Below, one piece after another: positions 48,472-61,995 of a DNA stretch of 64,000 nucleotides; position 1 is the stretch's first letter, and each line of letters starts with the position of its first letter. The notes beneath the pieces are model-generated. The model was not told the origin of the DNA and did not search any database. It was given only the letters and a program-made list of their open reading frames with translations. The position numbers were made by a program, and so were the translations under genes. The stretch comes from Whalleya microplaca (taxonomy: Eukaryota; Ascomycota; Sordariomycetes; Xylariales; Xylariaceae). The stretch lies in assembly GCA_022497155.1 (NCBI GenBank), contig MU385712.1:495765-559764 (forward strand). Reading direction: 5' to 3'.

Positions 48472-51400
48472 TTGGTTTGGGAGATGGGATGGGATGGGAT
48501 GGGGGAAGGGGATGATGGCGTGAGGGGGGGATGAGGGATGATTGAGATGGTTATGATTCATGGGTATGAGGTATTGGATAATTTTAGCAAGCGGTATTAT
48601 CAACGGTATCCTCTTTTGGATACGGGGAGTCCGTGGTTCGAGGCTCGTCGCTCGTGTGTCTATTAGGATGGCTGTCCTCCTTCATCGCGCGCGAAGTCTG
48701 AAGATCTCGTGGCTATCCGATGGTCTGGGGGTGTGGACTAGGCTCGAGGCACGGGTTTAGAGTCCAGATACAACTAGAACGGGACTCCCAAAAGACTGCC
48801 TAGGAATTCTAAATCGGTTGACGTCCTTGAAGGCTCGATGCCCACGGCCATTGATAAAATACCACTGCCATGCTGCGCATTCAAGAGTCCAACGCTTATG
48901 CGCGTTCTGAGTTGAGGATGCTCTTTTATGAGGACGTCGGGGGTATGTTCTCTATGGTCTGCCTGACTGTCTTGCTTACCAGACTGAAGGAGTCGCGTTG
49001 ATACTTGGGGTGGTCGTAGGATACGTACAAGCTACTGCTTCTGGGTATGAGGAGTTGATGCTACTCTGCGGATGGTGGGAGATTAGTGTTGGCTTCTCTC
49101 TGTGTATACCCTATGGCAATCATACAGGAAGCAGAATCTAATATCGACTGAGGGAATCGAGGTTATGAAGGGGTAGTGTAGAGTTGCTCGTATTAATTCG
49201 TTAGTCCGAGCCTCGACTGAGTTATGTAGTTATGTGCCTTATAACTTGGAAGCGCATCTCGAAAAGTACACACATAATATATCAATCATGGCGAGCATCT
49301 ACAAGGCCCTCCCGCACGACTTGAGGCGGCTCTCTGGGTATCTTAGAAATACTCCGGACGTTCATCTGCACCCATCAAATTGGTTCAAGCATATTTGAAG
49401 CGGCCCCTTGGGTCAAAATATCATATCATCTTGCCAAGACACGGGGATGCGCTGAGGAGTTACGGATCTTGGGCATTTATATGGTTTTGGACTTATGAAA
49501 TTGGGTAAAGTCGATATCTGCAATTCTCTCGGGAGTCTCTTCGATTGTGAGAAAGGGCATCTTGTCTGTGGTGGGTAGAGGATTCTTATGACTCGGCAGG
49601 ACGCGTCTTAGGTCTTGAGGTAGTTCGCTATACCTAGGAGGAAGAAGAGGTTTCGAGGATGAGAAGGAATATTTGGCTGGCTTCGAACGTGGACTGAAAA
49701 ATGCAATGCTACACGAGATTAGAGGACTATTACCAAGTCAGTAACTTAGGACGAGAAAGTAGTACGCCAGGGGTCAGACCTATTGTCAGCGTTGGTGCCC
49801 TCAAGGTACATCAAGTTATAGTACCCCCGTGTGTATGAGAGTCCCTTGAACTTGAATCGTACTTAGTCAAATAGAGTGGATGTCGAACTCTATAAAACAC
49901 GTTGTACTAGAAAATCCGATATACGCCTCAAGGTACACACACATACTTGGGATAATGAAGGCATATCGGGAGAGCTAAGGGGGGAGTCTCGTTGATATAA
50001 TACGTTTGTTCCTGGTAGCATTTCTGTTAAGCATGTTGTGTTAATCAGTTGGCTTGATGATCATGGATCTTCTCGCAGCACGCGTTGAATAGAGGTAGGT
50101 GATCAAAATAAGGTGGTGTAATAGGGATGGTTAAGGGATACCAGAGTATCACCATTGTTTCTAGAGAAATGCTACAAAAATAAGGTAGATATTCACCTTC
50201 CCATAGTGGCAGACTGCTAAGGTACCTGAAGTGGTTCTTAAAGTCTAAGCTTCTGTGTTGAGATAAGGCGGTCATTAAGCTTGTCAGAATGTGACAGAAT
50301 GGAATTTATCACAAAGGTCCATTAGGGATCCTATAGGAAATATATGGCCATCACAGGAGCTTATTTCCGAAACTTGTAATGTTAGGGAATTGGGGGTTAG
50401 AAGAGCCGACACTGGAGCCGAAGGGGTAGCATCACGCAGCTTCAGGATGGACAATGTGACCATCCGATGAACTTTGTGATCTGCACCTAAGGTGCAATGA
50501 AGGGCCTCATCGATGATGGTAGACGTCTCGCGAGAAGATGCTTCCCTTGCAGAAGAACCGACAGAGCCAACCATGTAAGCTGCAACAATTTATTGTATCT
50601 ATCTACCTAAGCTTCCTCGACCTCAAGCACCTTAGGGTAGGGTATCGAATACCCCGAATCATAATATCTAGCCTCTATATCGGTCTTGTTACATATTACT
50701 GTTTTCTCAGCCTATGTTTCAAGGGGGTGATTACTTAGATTGCATAGGCATATAGCCTTATGAGTAGCTAGCGAGCGTGGATATCAGAGAACAACGCGTA
50801 ATGGAAAGGGGGATGGTCATAGACGCCACCAACTAAAGCCTAATGTCGGTATAGTTAACCGTGGGATTCCCATGTGAGTCATCGCATCCATTACTGGTAG
50901 AAATGGGTACCTTTTCAGTACGGGTCCCCTCGTTTCTTTAGTGAGTATTTCTACCTACAGCTCTGGCTCGGAGTAGCAGTCAGTGATGTCAGTGTTTCTG
51001 AAGGAGAGATTGTCTATGGGCTACATTGCTCTAGAGACAGTACAGAAGCCTTTATAAAAGTGTAAATGTAGAAGTAAATCATGGAATCAAAATGATGACT
51101 GAAAGCCTACAAGGCTTTTCAATTTCCTAATCGTAGCGGATAACATAAAATCCAGTAAAATGTCTAGCAGCGCTCGAATCTTGCAGCCACATGTGATAAT
51201 TTTTGTCATCAAGTTTCCCATAATTGTCATTCCATCTATCGCGAACCTTCTCCTGCCTTGGAATCATGGTGACACAGCTCTGGAACTGTGGTATGCTTAT
51301 CAATGAGGACTTAGATAGGGCGACTGCGAGGAAAGTCTCGCTCTATTTGTGATTGGTGTCTGACCTCGATCTGATAAGGTACGTCGTTAGGTAACATCTT

Positions 51401-54400
51401 CCTATGTAACAACGTCACGACATCGTAAAATTCCCTCTTAGCATCGAGAGAAGAATTGAGTATTGGATTAGAAATATTTGAAAAGTCGCAAGGGCTAGGC
51501 TTACTTATTATACTAATACCGTGCGTTTGCATAACATAGGGGCTATATAAGCCAACACAAAGCAAGCACATCAACTCTCAAGCACAGGCTTAAGAGGGAA
51601 CCTGATATTACATATGTGATGGTCTAGTCTATAAAAGTAAAGAATGAAAATGGCAACTGGAAAGGAATATAAAAAGTAGGCATCGAAGGTGAGTTCCTGC
51701 CACTTAGATCCCCTTCGCATGTCCTCGTATGGAGTCAGGTTAAGGCTGATTGAGCGCGGAAAGTCAGAAGATCCCTGAATTCGAAACCCCTCTTTCCAGA
51801 ACGATAAAATGCAGAATGGGACGAATGCCTACCGCCGACTCAAGAATCCAGTTCTTCATCTAATGGTGCTAGATGGGCGAGGCTCGGAAGCGGAATAGAG
51901 GCCTATCCGATTTGATCACCAGGCCATCCATTAGCTTACCATAACTCCGACACAAGCCCGCCTAGAGGTAGTGGCGCTCTCTATAATCCTACGTCAGACC
52001 TTGTACCAGTAGAGGTAGAAATCAGGATCGGCACTGGGTAACGGTTGCACTGAGATTCGGCAGGCATAGTTTGAGACGCCTTAGATGTGTACGCGCATGT
52101 GTGCCGGTGGTGGGCAGAGTTTCTGGGTCAGTGGAGGGTGCTTCTTGGTTGTGTCGCAAATATGCGTGTTCTTGATGGCGTACCAAGGAATCGACAGCAA
52201 CGGGATTCACACAATGATTAGTGAGAGCCTAGGAAAGGAGTCAGCAGGCCAATTGGTGGCAGATGACCGATAAGTCGTGCCCTGAGTTGGAAGTCTAGTT
52301 TCTGTGAATGGTTGTAATCACCAATTCCCGCATTCACAAGTTTCCATGAAGCTCTGATGATTAATCGAGGTCTATTCTTAGACGTTCTAGAGCTATATCG
52401 TGAGAGGATAATACTCGCTGATCAGTTGATTGTTTCCCCACGTAGAGCCCGAGTGCAAGTCTAGACGCTCATGCCGTATCCCGGCGAAGTGAACGGTATT
52501 CCTCCACTGGAAACCCCATCCAGTCCAACTGTGCGGCTGAACTAGATATGAACTGTACAATGGTCTCCAGCTCTAATGGGTGAGTTGCATCAGCTGTGGT
52601 GGTCTAATAAATGTACTGCGCGACTCCCCGCCCCTGACCCGAGACGCTTAAAGGGGGGATATTCAGCTAGCTGTCGCATTTATGGCGTTCCTCGGGACGT
52701 TAGCTCCAAGGTCAGGCGGTAGGAAGTCCAAGGAGCTCACTTGAATTCTTAGCTTATTCGCTCGTTACCTCCGACTGATACCGTGATCTCCAACGGTAGT
52801 AGTAGACATGCGATGGGCTTGCCACGAGCATGTCACGAGAAGTAAGCCATGCAGACGCCATCCATCTCGTTATGATCTCAGCCACAGGATCGTTTGGAGA
52901 AGCTGAAAACCATCGCGTGACAGTGCGAGTGCCGCTGGTATGCATGGCTTCGGGGAGATGGCAGCTGTATCGTATCCCCCTGTATGCAATCTGGGCATTC
53001 GACATACGCGGCCTCCCGGCTCCCGCTGCATCGTAGTTACAACTGTCCAAGTTTCTTAAAACTTGCCACCACCGATGGCCGCATAGTTGTAAGAGGCATG
53101 GGTAGGAAACGCGCTCGATACGTTAAGAACAGCCGCAGATCGCGACGATATGGACGGCGAGCTATGTTTCTTAGTCATATGAAGGAGCGCCGGGCAGAGC
53201 CCTACGCATGAGCATCGAATGTAAGCTTCCTGCATTCCGTTGTTGGGAGTTGGCTAGTCCGCGATGCATGCACTCCGATGTCCTCGTCCCAACTGAGCCA
53301 TGGAATGGATCAAGACGGTGACAATGAACTCTAGTTTATGATACCCATTATATTAGCATCGGAGAACAAGGACTATGAGTGTGTTGGCATGGTGGCGAGA
53401 AAGTAGCACTGGAAGACACATATTCCTGCAAGCAAAAGTAGCAACGACGTACTAGTATATTGAGAACCATCGTCTTCCCGCTTTTATTCCTAAACGGCCT
53501 TACCATGGAGTATCTTCTCACACGGGAAGTTGATGAAGCAGTGGTGCTTTCACAGGCCTCCTTGCGTCAAGTGGGGGCGGGAGAGCTTTTCCAAGACTTT
53601 CCGTTTTCGATCAGCCGCAGATGGGTGGGTGTCATCATTGGTCATTCAAGGGCAGGCCAGTGACAAGCTTCGATCGCAAAATAAAGACCCTGACGCTGGT
53701 CGACAAATGAGAGCTGGACAATATGTTGGGGGGAAAATAAGCGCTGTGGTACGACAGGCTGCACGGTATATCCACGTCCGCGCGGAATGTTCCTGATGAA
53801 AGCTAACGCATATTCCTCGAACCACCCCGGGACTTGTGATATAGACTTCATGCGGTCATCCATGATCCTGCTGTCGTACTGCAGATCGAGCACAAGCCTT
53901 GGTCGCCTATAACGGAGATTGCACGGATGCCTGACCTGCATTGTGTACTATGAATAGAGCCTCGGAAGCGATGAGAAATGCTTGGCCATGGACAAACACA
54001 CATTGACCAGCTCTATAGAATACAGAATTAGTGAAGGTTCTAGCAGTATAATCTTGGGATTCTTCATAACCTAGTATATTTTAACTTCAAAACCCTCAAG
54101 ACCCTGCTGTGCAAGGGACTTCGCAGTAATCACACGGGAGCAATTGTATCCGAGTCAGACCTAAGGCAAGAGGACGAGATGGTGGCGTGCGCACGACCAA
54201 TACCCTCGGCCCGGGGCTTGGATGGCACAGAAGCGGGAGGATAGATTTTTGCCGATCGGTCGCAAAAAAATCGCAACACATTCTTCCATGAAGTTGGTTA
54301 TAGCACCCTGGAGACGATATAACTTAATACGCGATGTCTTGGGGACGTGGAAGAACCAACGCCTTTGGGGAATTGTCCACCGTTCACCTTACAACACTTT

Positions 54401-57307
54401 CGGGAGCGAGACCGAAATGCAGCCGATAACAGGCAATGTGATTGCTCCGTAGTGGTGAAGCATATGCGAATTAAAGACAAGAAAACACTGAAAAATTCCC
54501 AAGGATACGGTTCGGACCGCGAGTGCTGTGGACGAACATCCCTAACTCCTTGCATACGGGCACTGCCCTATATGATCGCTTGATAGTGCGGAGAAGGTTC
54601 TCCATTTGTAACTAGGGATAAGGCTATCTCTTACTCAGCCGACCTAGAACATACATATGATGTTACCAATTATTCACCTCCACTATTTGTAGATTGCCTA
54701 ACGGGGAACCGACTTAGGAAAGCAGGTTGGAGAGCTATCGAGCCTGATCTCATATAAAGGAGAATTTGCTTAAACTTGAAGAAAGACGAAAGACGACTGG
54801 AAACGGTCTTAGCTTATGGGAGCCTGGTAGTGGCTCGCGAGCCTCAATCGTTAGTTAGTCATTACTAGGAAGATATTATTTCAGGTATAGAATAAAATAT
54901 GAACTGTGAGAATCGCTTCGTTTCGTGTAAAGACGTACCATTTGCAACCAGTATAAACTGTAGGAAGAGGGACAAATGGGTGACCCCCAATATTTTGAGG
55001 GGTGCCAATGGCTCGCTTGTGGACCTGTGATCTACTTTATCCTGAGCCGAACCACCTATTCATGGCGACCTGCAAAGTTCTCGATTCGTGCCCTGCCTTG
55101 GGGTGCAGTGCAAGACTAAACTCAACACTGCATCGCCCAGACGGCATGGAGCATGCACGGTACATCATCGTTTCCACCCGAATCCCTGGGTCGGCGGAAT
55201 AGTGTCGCCTGCATCCGAGACCCAATTAGTCTGGGCATGCTTCGGTTAACGTATGTTGAAGTATTTTGCAATTTAAGTATCCTCAGATTCTGAGGTAAAA
55301 TTATAGAGACTGCTAATTTGGAGGACGCGTACAGTGAGAACTGGCTCCCACCGTAGTTATTGCAGCATATGTCCGAACGATATTAATGGCTAGGCTATAT
55401 CGACTATTGTTGGATACCGGATCGAGGCGATAACGTAGGCAGGCTGGCAGGATAATGTGTAAGAAAGTAAAGATTATAGGTATCGGACATAAGGTCAGGT
55501 TACATATTACTAAACCCAGGTGTTGATTGGCCTTGGCTATGTTGGTATAGAGCAACGTTGGCCACGAGAAAGCAGTCAACTTCAGTGCGGTTACGCAAGG
55601 AGGAACTATAAGTCGTAAATGTGTCAAGTTCATGCATTCATGGTCCAACCCAGTTGGAGATAATATCTGATGTGTCATAACCAGGGTACGGTCGTATTAT
55701 GAGAAACACGTGCTAGAAAATGGGAGCGCAACACGAAGAATTGGGAGTAATAATTCCATACCTACAGTCAAATGTGGAGATGCAAGGAAGTAAGCAGACC
55801 GTAGTTTTCCTTCGACGTGTGAGAGAGCGAAACGCCAACTACTTTTTTGTGGGAGGAATTCTTGGGACGTCTGTTATATGTACGCAGGACAACATACAGT
55901 AAGGGGTAGGAAAGTAGACATCTCGCAAGGACCCGTAAGTGAACCCTACTATAAAGTTAGGTGATTAATCATTAATCTGTACCTAGCGCCTGGTATCCTC
56001 CATTATTCGTGTGAATAAATCCTCCGGCAAAAACGCCGACCAATGAGAATTATCGAGTTTGGCCATTCAGCCTCACCAAGGATCTGCTTTTCCACAGGAC
56101 AAGGTTGTTTTGTTGTGGAGGCACGGCAGAGCAAAGGTGGATGAAATCGATATCACAGTCTACGATCCCCTTTTGGGAAGCTTCAGGTACCCTCACCACC
56201 CATTTCGATCCTGCAAATGTAACTGTAGACGCAGAATGTTCGATGTCTATGCTGTGTCTCGGTTTATCGATGCCATCTTGATCCTATTGCAGTGTGGAGA
56301 TTGTAACGGCTAAAGTGCAGTGTGCAACGATATCACAGCATGTATGTATTGGAGCGGCGTTGGACTTCGTGTTAGTGATGACGCAGTCAGCAAGTATAGT
56401 CAGCTGAAGGATGATTTTTGTCAGACTTGTTTGTGTCTCCTCGTGTAACTGATAACGCCTTTTATTTTCAACTTGACATTTTGAAGATCAAATGGGTCGC
56501 CGATGGGCGATGGACTTTTGGTTTGAGGTCACATTGGATCTGACACTTTGTAGCATTCCAACAGAGAATAAACAGACTGACGAACATTGATCCGATGATC
56601 TTCCCAGCCGCTTTCGGTTCTTGCGGAAGGATTAACGATCAAATACGGTGCCCCCCCCCCCCTCACATGACGTGTCAGAATCCAAATATCATCTGCTTTG
56701 CTCGGCTTTCGATAGGCGTGTGTGTGATGGTCGATTGAAGGTGTCTCTCCAAACGATGTGCATATAGATGCGGACCCACTTGGACCCCTAGTCGACACAG
56801 GTTGCCAATTGATGCACTGCAGGGAATGCTGCCGTTGCGAACGGTCCGGCTGTGGTTACAGTCCGATATGGTATGATGAGCTATCCCGACTGTACTTATC
56901 GAACCATGCAGTGCTCTGGTTTGCTATCCAATAACCGGCGCAGACTGAAGTCGGAGCAGGGCTGACTTGGCTGAGCATGTTGTGTACTATATGTTTGTCG
57001 GGATACCCACGGTAAAAACATAAATACGCATGCTGCTGCATTCTGACCCAGGGAAGATCGTTTTACTCTTGCTTAAGCATCCCTCACAAAAACACTTGTC
57101 TATACTCTTTCGTTGAATAATTTCTACCTGATTATTTGCTGCTTGGGCCAGACCGCCTATCAGCAAAGTCCAGCCGCTTGACTGCCAGCGGGCAGTACTC
57201 TTCCTCTTATTAATCACTCGGCTGATTGATTCCGCAACTCAGTTGCAACAACCATAAACTTAGGATTAAGCTATACTGCCGCCCTCTAAGAACACTTGTC
57301 TTTCACC
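48472..57307. other. Gene-poor stretch, no strongly supported gene
   Basis: 8.8 kb after the App1-like gene. A GGGAT-rich tract (about 48.48-48.54 kb) follows that stop codon. A 36-codon frame starts at 49288 (MASIYKALPHDLRRLSG...), and short frames at 50574-50284 and 51574-51311 on the minus strand look mildly protein-like but have no recognisable domain. A 12-nt C run lies at 56651-56662. The one frame worth listing, at 53642-53941, has its own entry. No transposase or reverse-transcriptase motif was read. Confidence 0.45.
53642..53941 (-). CDS. Uncertain hypothetical protein or exon, 99 aa
   Basis: A single frame with a true ATG at 53941 and a TGA stop at its end. Its composition is protein-like (RPRLVLDLQYDSRIMDDRMK, then VPGWFEEYALAFIRNIPRGR), with many G/C-ending codons compared with the surrounding DNA. 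I recognise no family. It could be one exon of a larger gene, a remnant, or chance. The overlapping + strand frame is compositionally poorer. Confidence 0.25.
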   Translation of the reverse strand: MQVRHPCNLRYRRPRLVLDLQYDSRIMDDRMKSISQVPGWFEEYALAFIRNIPRGRGYTVQPVVPQRLFSPQHIVQLSFVDQRQGLYFAIEACHWPALE

Positions 57308-57719
57308 ATGAGTGGAAGTGGCGGGTTTTACAAGTACCGTTGCAAGTACTTCTATACCAATGAATGTCCTCAATGGGTCTTGGTCAATAACTCTGCATGT
57401 GCGAATTGTTGTGTAGGTTACCATCGGAATATAAGAAGTTGATATTTGTAGACGTCATTAACTTTTTAACTTGTAGGCAAAGGGGCTAGATGCCGATGGA
57501 CCAGCGCCCGGCATCTCTTCTTGGAGATCCTCACGCGACATCTGTGTGCCTCGCGTTGAGGACGGCATTCTATACTACACGCTGATGGAAATTGTCAACA
57601 CGGATGAGTCTGGTAACCAATGGACTCTCAGTTATAAGGTCAACCAAACTCAGCCATCTGCCGCCGCCATGACGACTAGTGCTATGCCTGGACCACCCGT
57701 TCCGGCGCCTAGGTACTAA
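57308..57719 (+). CDS. Small conserved fungal Cys-containing protein, 115 aa
   Basis: Two exons, 57308-57412 and 57477-57719, with a 64-nt intron (GTAGGT donor, TTGTAG acceptor) between whole codons. The product begins MSGSGGFYKYRCKYFYTNEC and has Cys at 12, 20, 31, 34 and 35 within the first exon. An Asp/Gly-rich linker and a Trp-containing segment with one more Cys (RDICVP) follow, then a Pro/Ala-rich C-terminus. The spaced Cys cluster C-x7-C-x10-C-x2-CC suggests a small metal-binding or disulphide-bonded fold. The N-terminal signature resembles a family of short uncharacterised filamentous-fungal proteins known to me only as hypothetical. There is no signal peptide or TM segment. The gene stands alone in a gene-poor region. 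Confidence 0.8.
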
Positions 57720-60700
57720 GAAGAAAGGAGAAAATTATGTGCAACCAAGCACGACAGGAACTGGACGTCAGTAATTAATGATACTAATGCAAGATTGTAC
57801 GATAAAATTCAAGGGAGCATGGGAAAGTGAGACTACTCCACATCGAGGAGTTGGCACGTTTTCTCTATCAGGTGATTTCCGGGAGCTATCGGGACCATGA
57901 TCCAGAGTAAGCAAAGGGCACGCAACACAAAAGGTCTATTCTGGAAGTATACCTATTGTTTCCATCCCGATAACACGAGGAAATTCAAGACATCGGATAC
58001 GTACCTGGATTACGACATCGAATAATGGGGTTCTGCAGCTAGGTTATCATAATGGAACACTTTCGTGTGGGGAAAGCGGGTGCTCGCAGCAAGATCTGTA
58101 GCTTGAAGTTGGACAGCCAGTGACTTATAGTGTGCGTATTCACAATCAATTTCAACACACTCCTAGCTCAGGACTAAGCTGTTTCGGTTCCTGTACTGTG
58201 ATGAACGTGAAGTTGTCGTACAGTATCTATGGAAGGATTCATAAGCCCCTCTGAAGTCCTTTTGCCACAGCTAATGCTCCAATAACGAAGACACACAATT
58301 CATAGCCTTGACACAAGGGGTTCATATCTGGTATCCACAGACCTAAATACTGACGGAAGTGGGTCTATCATGCCGTCAGGGAATATACACGCCTCTTGAG
58401 AGTTCGACCGAAAGCCTAAGGGTTTTCCGTGAAGATACTCGGCACGACTGAAGTTCGGAATACGAGCAGACTTGGTCTAACGAGGTCATGCCAAGAGCAG
58501 AAGAGTGCTTGAATCGAGCGGGCCGATGTGCCATATTAGCGTCATATGGGCCGTAGCGTTGCTAGGATGCGGATTGCAAGTACCTAATTGGGGCCGGTGC
58601 ATTGATATCATCACATTAGATGTGAGGCTTGTGACGATGGGAGTCCCTCGGTTTTCTAATAAGCACTCTAAGCGCCGCACGGACGACACTCCGACTACAA
58701 GTGATATGCCCGGTGTGTGACAGCCGACTAACAAATCCACCCAGAATTTTAGAAAAAAACATTGGCGACCCCACTGCTCGCATGATTGGGCTAGTATGTT
58801 AGTGTACGAAGTACATCTAAAGGAAGTGATCAACGTAGAATGTCTAAGACATATGGCAACTGTTTACGAATCCACAACCCTTAATGTTGCGTTATAACGG
58901 ACAAGATAGCATAGGTCGCCTTGAGAATGGATATCGTTAGCATCGGACATGATTGTAGGAAAGTGGCTAGTATGTTATAGGCGTTACTCAACTAAGACGA
59001 AGGACAGACTCGGCAGCGCGAACAGAAGTGGATTGTTCCATAATAGGTGAGTCCTGAATGATTAACTGCAATGGAATGAGCATTGCCAAAGTGTCTAGAA
59101 CGATAATACTGTAGACCGGCTGACTCCCGAATTCCTCATATGACAAATAACGCGCTGTCCGTTGAGTGAATTTGCTGGAATATGTTGACAGAATTTCAAA
59201 ATGGGCGGCTAACAGAGATACCTAGTGAATTAACATTCTGTTGGCCATCCAGGGTCTACGAACAAGTAAGCATTCGTTCAGTCTAGTCAACTATAATAAC
59301 ATCATGTGATACAACATTTCAGAGGAAAACATAAATAGTTATATCTCTTCAATTTCCGTTTGATACGGTAAGGTTTAGATGTCGGAGAAGAATGTAGATA
59401 GGTAGTGAGATACCCAGTACATGTAGTGAAGCAACAGCCGATCAGGTTGGCTCGAACATTCAGCCCTACTATGTCCGCTTTTAACCGTATTCAACCGATC
59501 TTACTACTGCGTACGGAGGCGCCTCCGAACGTGGATATTATCAAATAATTTTACTGTTTAAGAAGCTCGTATACATGTATAACCCGATGGCTCTAAATCT
59601 TGGTATCTTGATTTTCTAACCAAATTTGACACTCTTCGACCAGATCACATGTTCTACTAATGGCCAAAGTATGGTTCAATGCTGTACGACGGCGTGCCTG
59701 GCCGGCCACGTGCTTACCTGCCGAGGATGTATGTATGTATGTACATTGTCGCATAACAGCATTACCTAGGTAGCCTATCGTTAAACACACTGCAAGTATG
59801 GGGATAGCCTTTTGCTTATGTGACCTGCATACGGATGTACCCTCGGTAGGAAAGGTACATACCATAAGGGGATATTGTAACACTCACTTCAAATTGATTA
59901 GGTTCCTCGATACATCTTCTCAATGTGACCTGACGAGGCGTATGTCACACCTGAATACTTCAAAGAACCCCTGGGTAAATCCTCTACTTCTTCAGAGTAT
60001 GTTTCTGCCATATGGAATTAGTTTACATACTACGATCCCTCAATACATACACGTACTGGTCGGTACTGCTTAGCTCATCCTCGCTTAAGCCTTTAAGGCT
60101 CAAGCTAAGGTACATGTAGGTTTAAGGGTCAACCCGTGCCGTTGACCCACATCCCCACATATGCATATCACGGGCAGTTCCAAGGTTTCAACAACGCTAC
60201 TGAGTACTGTAGGTGGTACCCAGCTAGGTAGTTATTGCCAGAGTCTAGGCTGTTAGCTCGAACACCATCACCGTCCTCATTTATATTGTTTATTGCCAAG
60301 CAGGTAAACGATTTTCGATTCATCAATCTTTGGGGGGTCTTTGGGGGTCTATGGGGGTTCACGAAGTACCATAGCAGGGTAGGCATGCATGCAGAATTAG
60401 AGATTAAATGCAGCTGAGCTGTAGTGCAGGAGGCATCTGCATCTCTTTCTGCATGTGTCCGTTCCCCGATGTCGATGAATGTAACTTGTCTGACTTCTGC
60501 AAGTTGTGAAAATATTTTTCATATTAGTAGGATCGTAAGAGATACCTATGCCAAGGGTGGCATACCATCTCGATTCTCGAGGCTCCCATTAATACATGCA
60601 GAGGCAACTTAGGAATGTTCCATATGAAGACTAGGCCCGCTAGGAACACGTCCAGGTTCTATTCCACACAAGGGTATTGAGTGTAAGCTTGCTCGTGCAG

Positions 60701-61995
60701 GATCTTGGATTGATGTTGACCACCGACAATGCCCAGCCTGGATAAACCGGAATCGGTGTCGCCACTCTTCCTCCCAACTGTGCGCCTCAGGAGCACTCAT
60801 CAGGGGCTACCTCTGAGGAATCAGAGCTTCCGTGACAATGTGTTGCAGTCTTGACTGTTCACACCTTACCGCCAAGGAGGCTGCTCATAGAATGGCAAAG
60901 CAATGTCACTCTAGAGTCTCTCAAGCATGTGCTATATGAAGTCTAGAAAGAACAAAGCCGTACACTTATTCTAGCGGGGACACTCTATCTGAGTAGGTAG
61001 ACCAGTTGTAGTCCATCAACGTGCTGGTGTGTAGCGTTTTGGAGGAACATACAGACGATATACAGTTTGGTGAAGCTTTTGGAAGGCGAATGAAACCTTA
61101 GATTGGGGCAAAATGCTAAGGAGATATGAGATGGTTGAGTTACTAGCTGAAAAAATGTACCCGATGTTTACCATGGTGTTCTCCCCCAACGCCTTTGGCG
61201 TTTTGGTCGTTGCTCCTTAGTGGAAGCATACCACATCATAAGCCACCCTTCCAGCCGTAGGCGATTTTTATGGATAGACTCAATCAGCTTAGACTTGCCC
61301 TTTCATTAAAATATGATCTCTGCATCTCATCTGATCTATATGTTGAGTATAAAAATTTGAAGGTTGAAGGGTAGTTTTTCGGAGTATAAACAAGTCGCAG
61401 AGCACTAAACATCTTCAATCTGTATTCCAAGCTTAGTACACATCAAGTTGTCACAGTCCGTCACACTCAGCTGTTATACACGCGACCATTGTATATCTTC
61501 ATGCCAATATCAGAAGTAGCGGCTCTAGAGTGAATTCTTCTGGTATTGCGGATATTTGTATGTCATGTTGTGGGCTGATTAGTGTCGCTGTCGTCCTAGA
61601 GCTTTACTGCCCCTATTTTGATAACAGTCATCAGTGTCTCATTTTTTATTTGGCTCATGAAAAAGTATAATTAGATACCGTCCAGTGGTACACTGCTAAC
61701 TTTAAATTGTCATATAGATGTCCAGATACCTTGTAAGCGCTTCATTATTCGGAACGTGTTCTGCATGACACTAAGGTACTCCAATAAGAGACTATAGCCT
61801 CTTTGTTTCATCCCAACCATATACATATATTATATCTATGTTTGGATTCATCCCACATCAGGTGCTGTCCTACTCCAGTAGGTGGTGACAGTAGAGGGTC
61901 TCCTGTCCCTTCCCCCTTTTAGTTTGGTATATCCTCCCAGGCCATTAGTATCAGCATAAGCGTTCAAGGCCTCCTCAAGCCTAATATGAATCATA
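57720..61995. other. Gene-poor stretch, no supported gene
   Basis: 4.3 kb with only short chance-like frames. It contains a 14-bp perfect palindrome CGGAGGCGCCTCCG at 59514-59527, the palindrome TACCTAGGTA at 59763-59772, CATA/TGTA microsatellite runs near 59.73 kb, and two adjacent hairpin-forming inverted repeats at 60083-60105 and 60126-60148. The right end holds the 3' flank of the minus-strand gene that ends at 61996. Confidence 0.45.
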
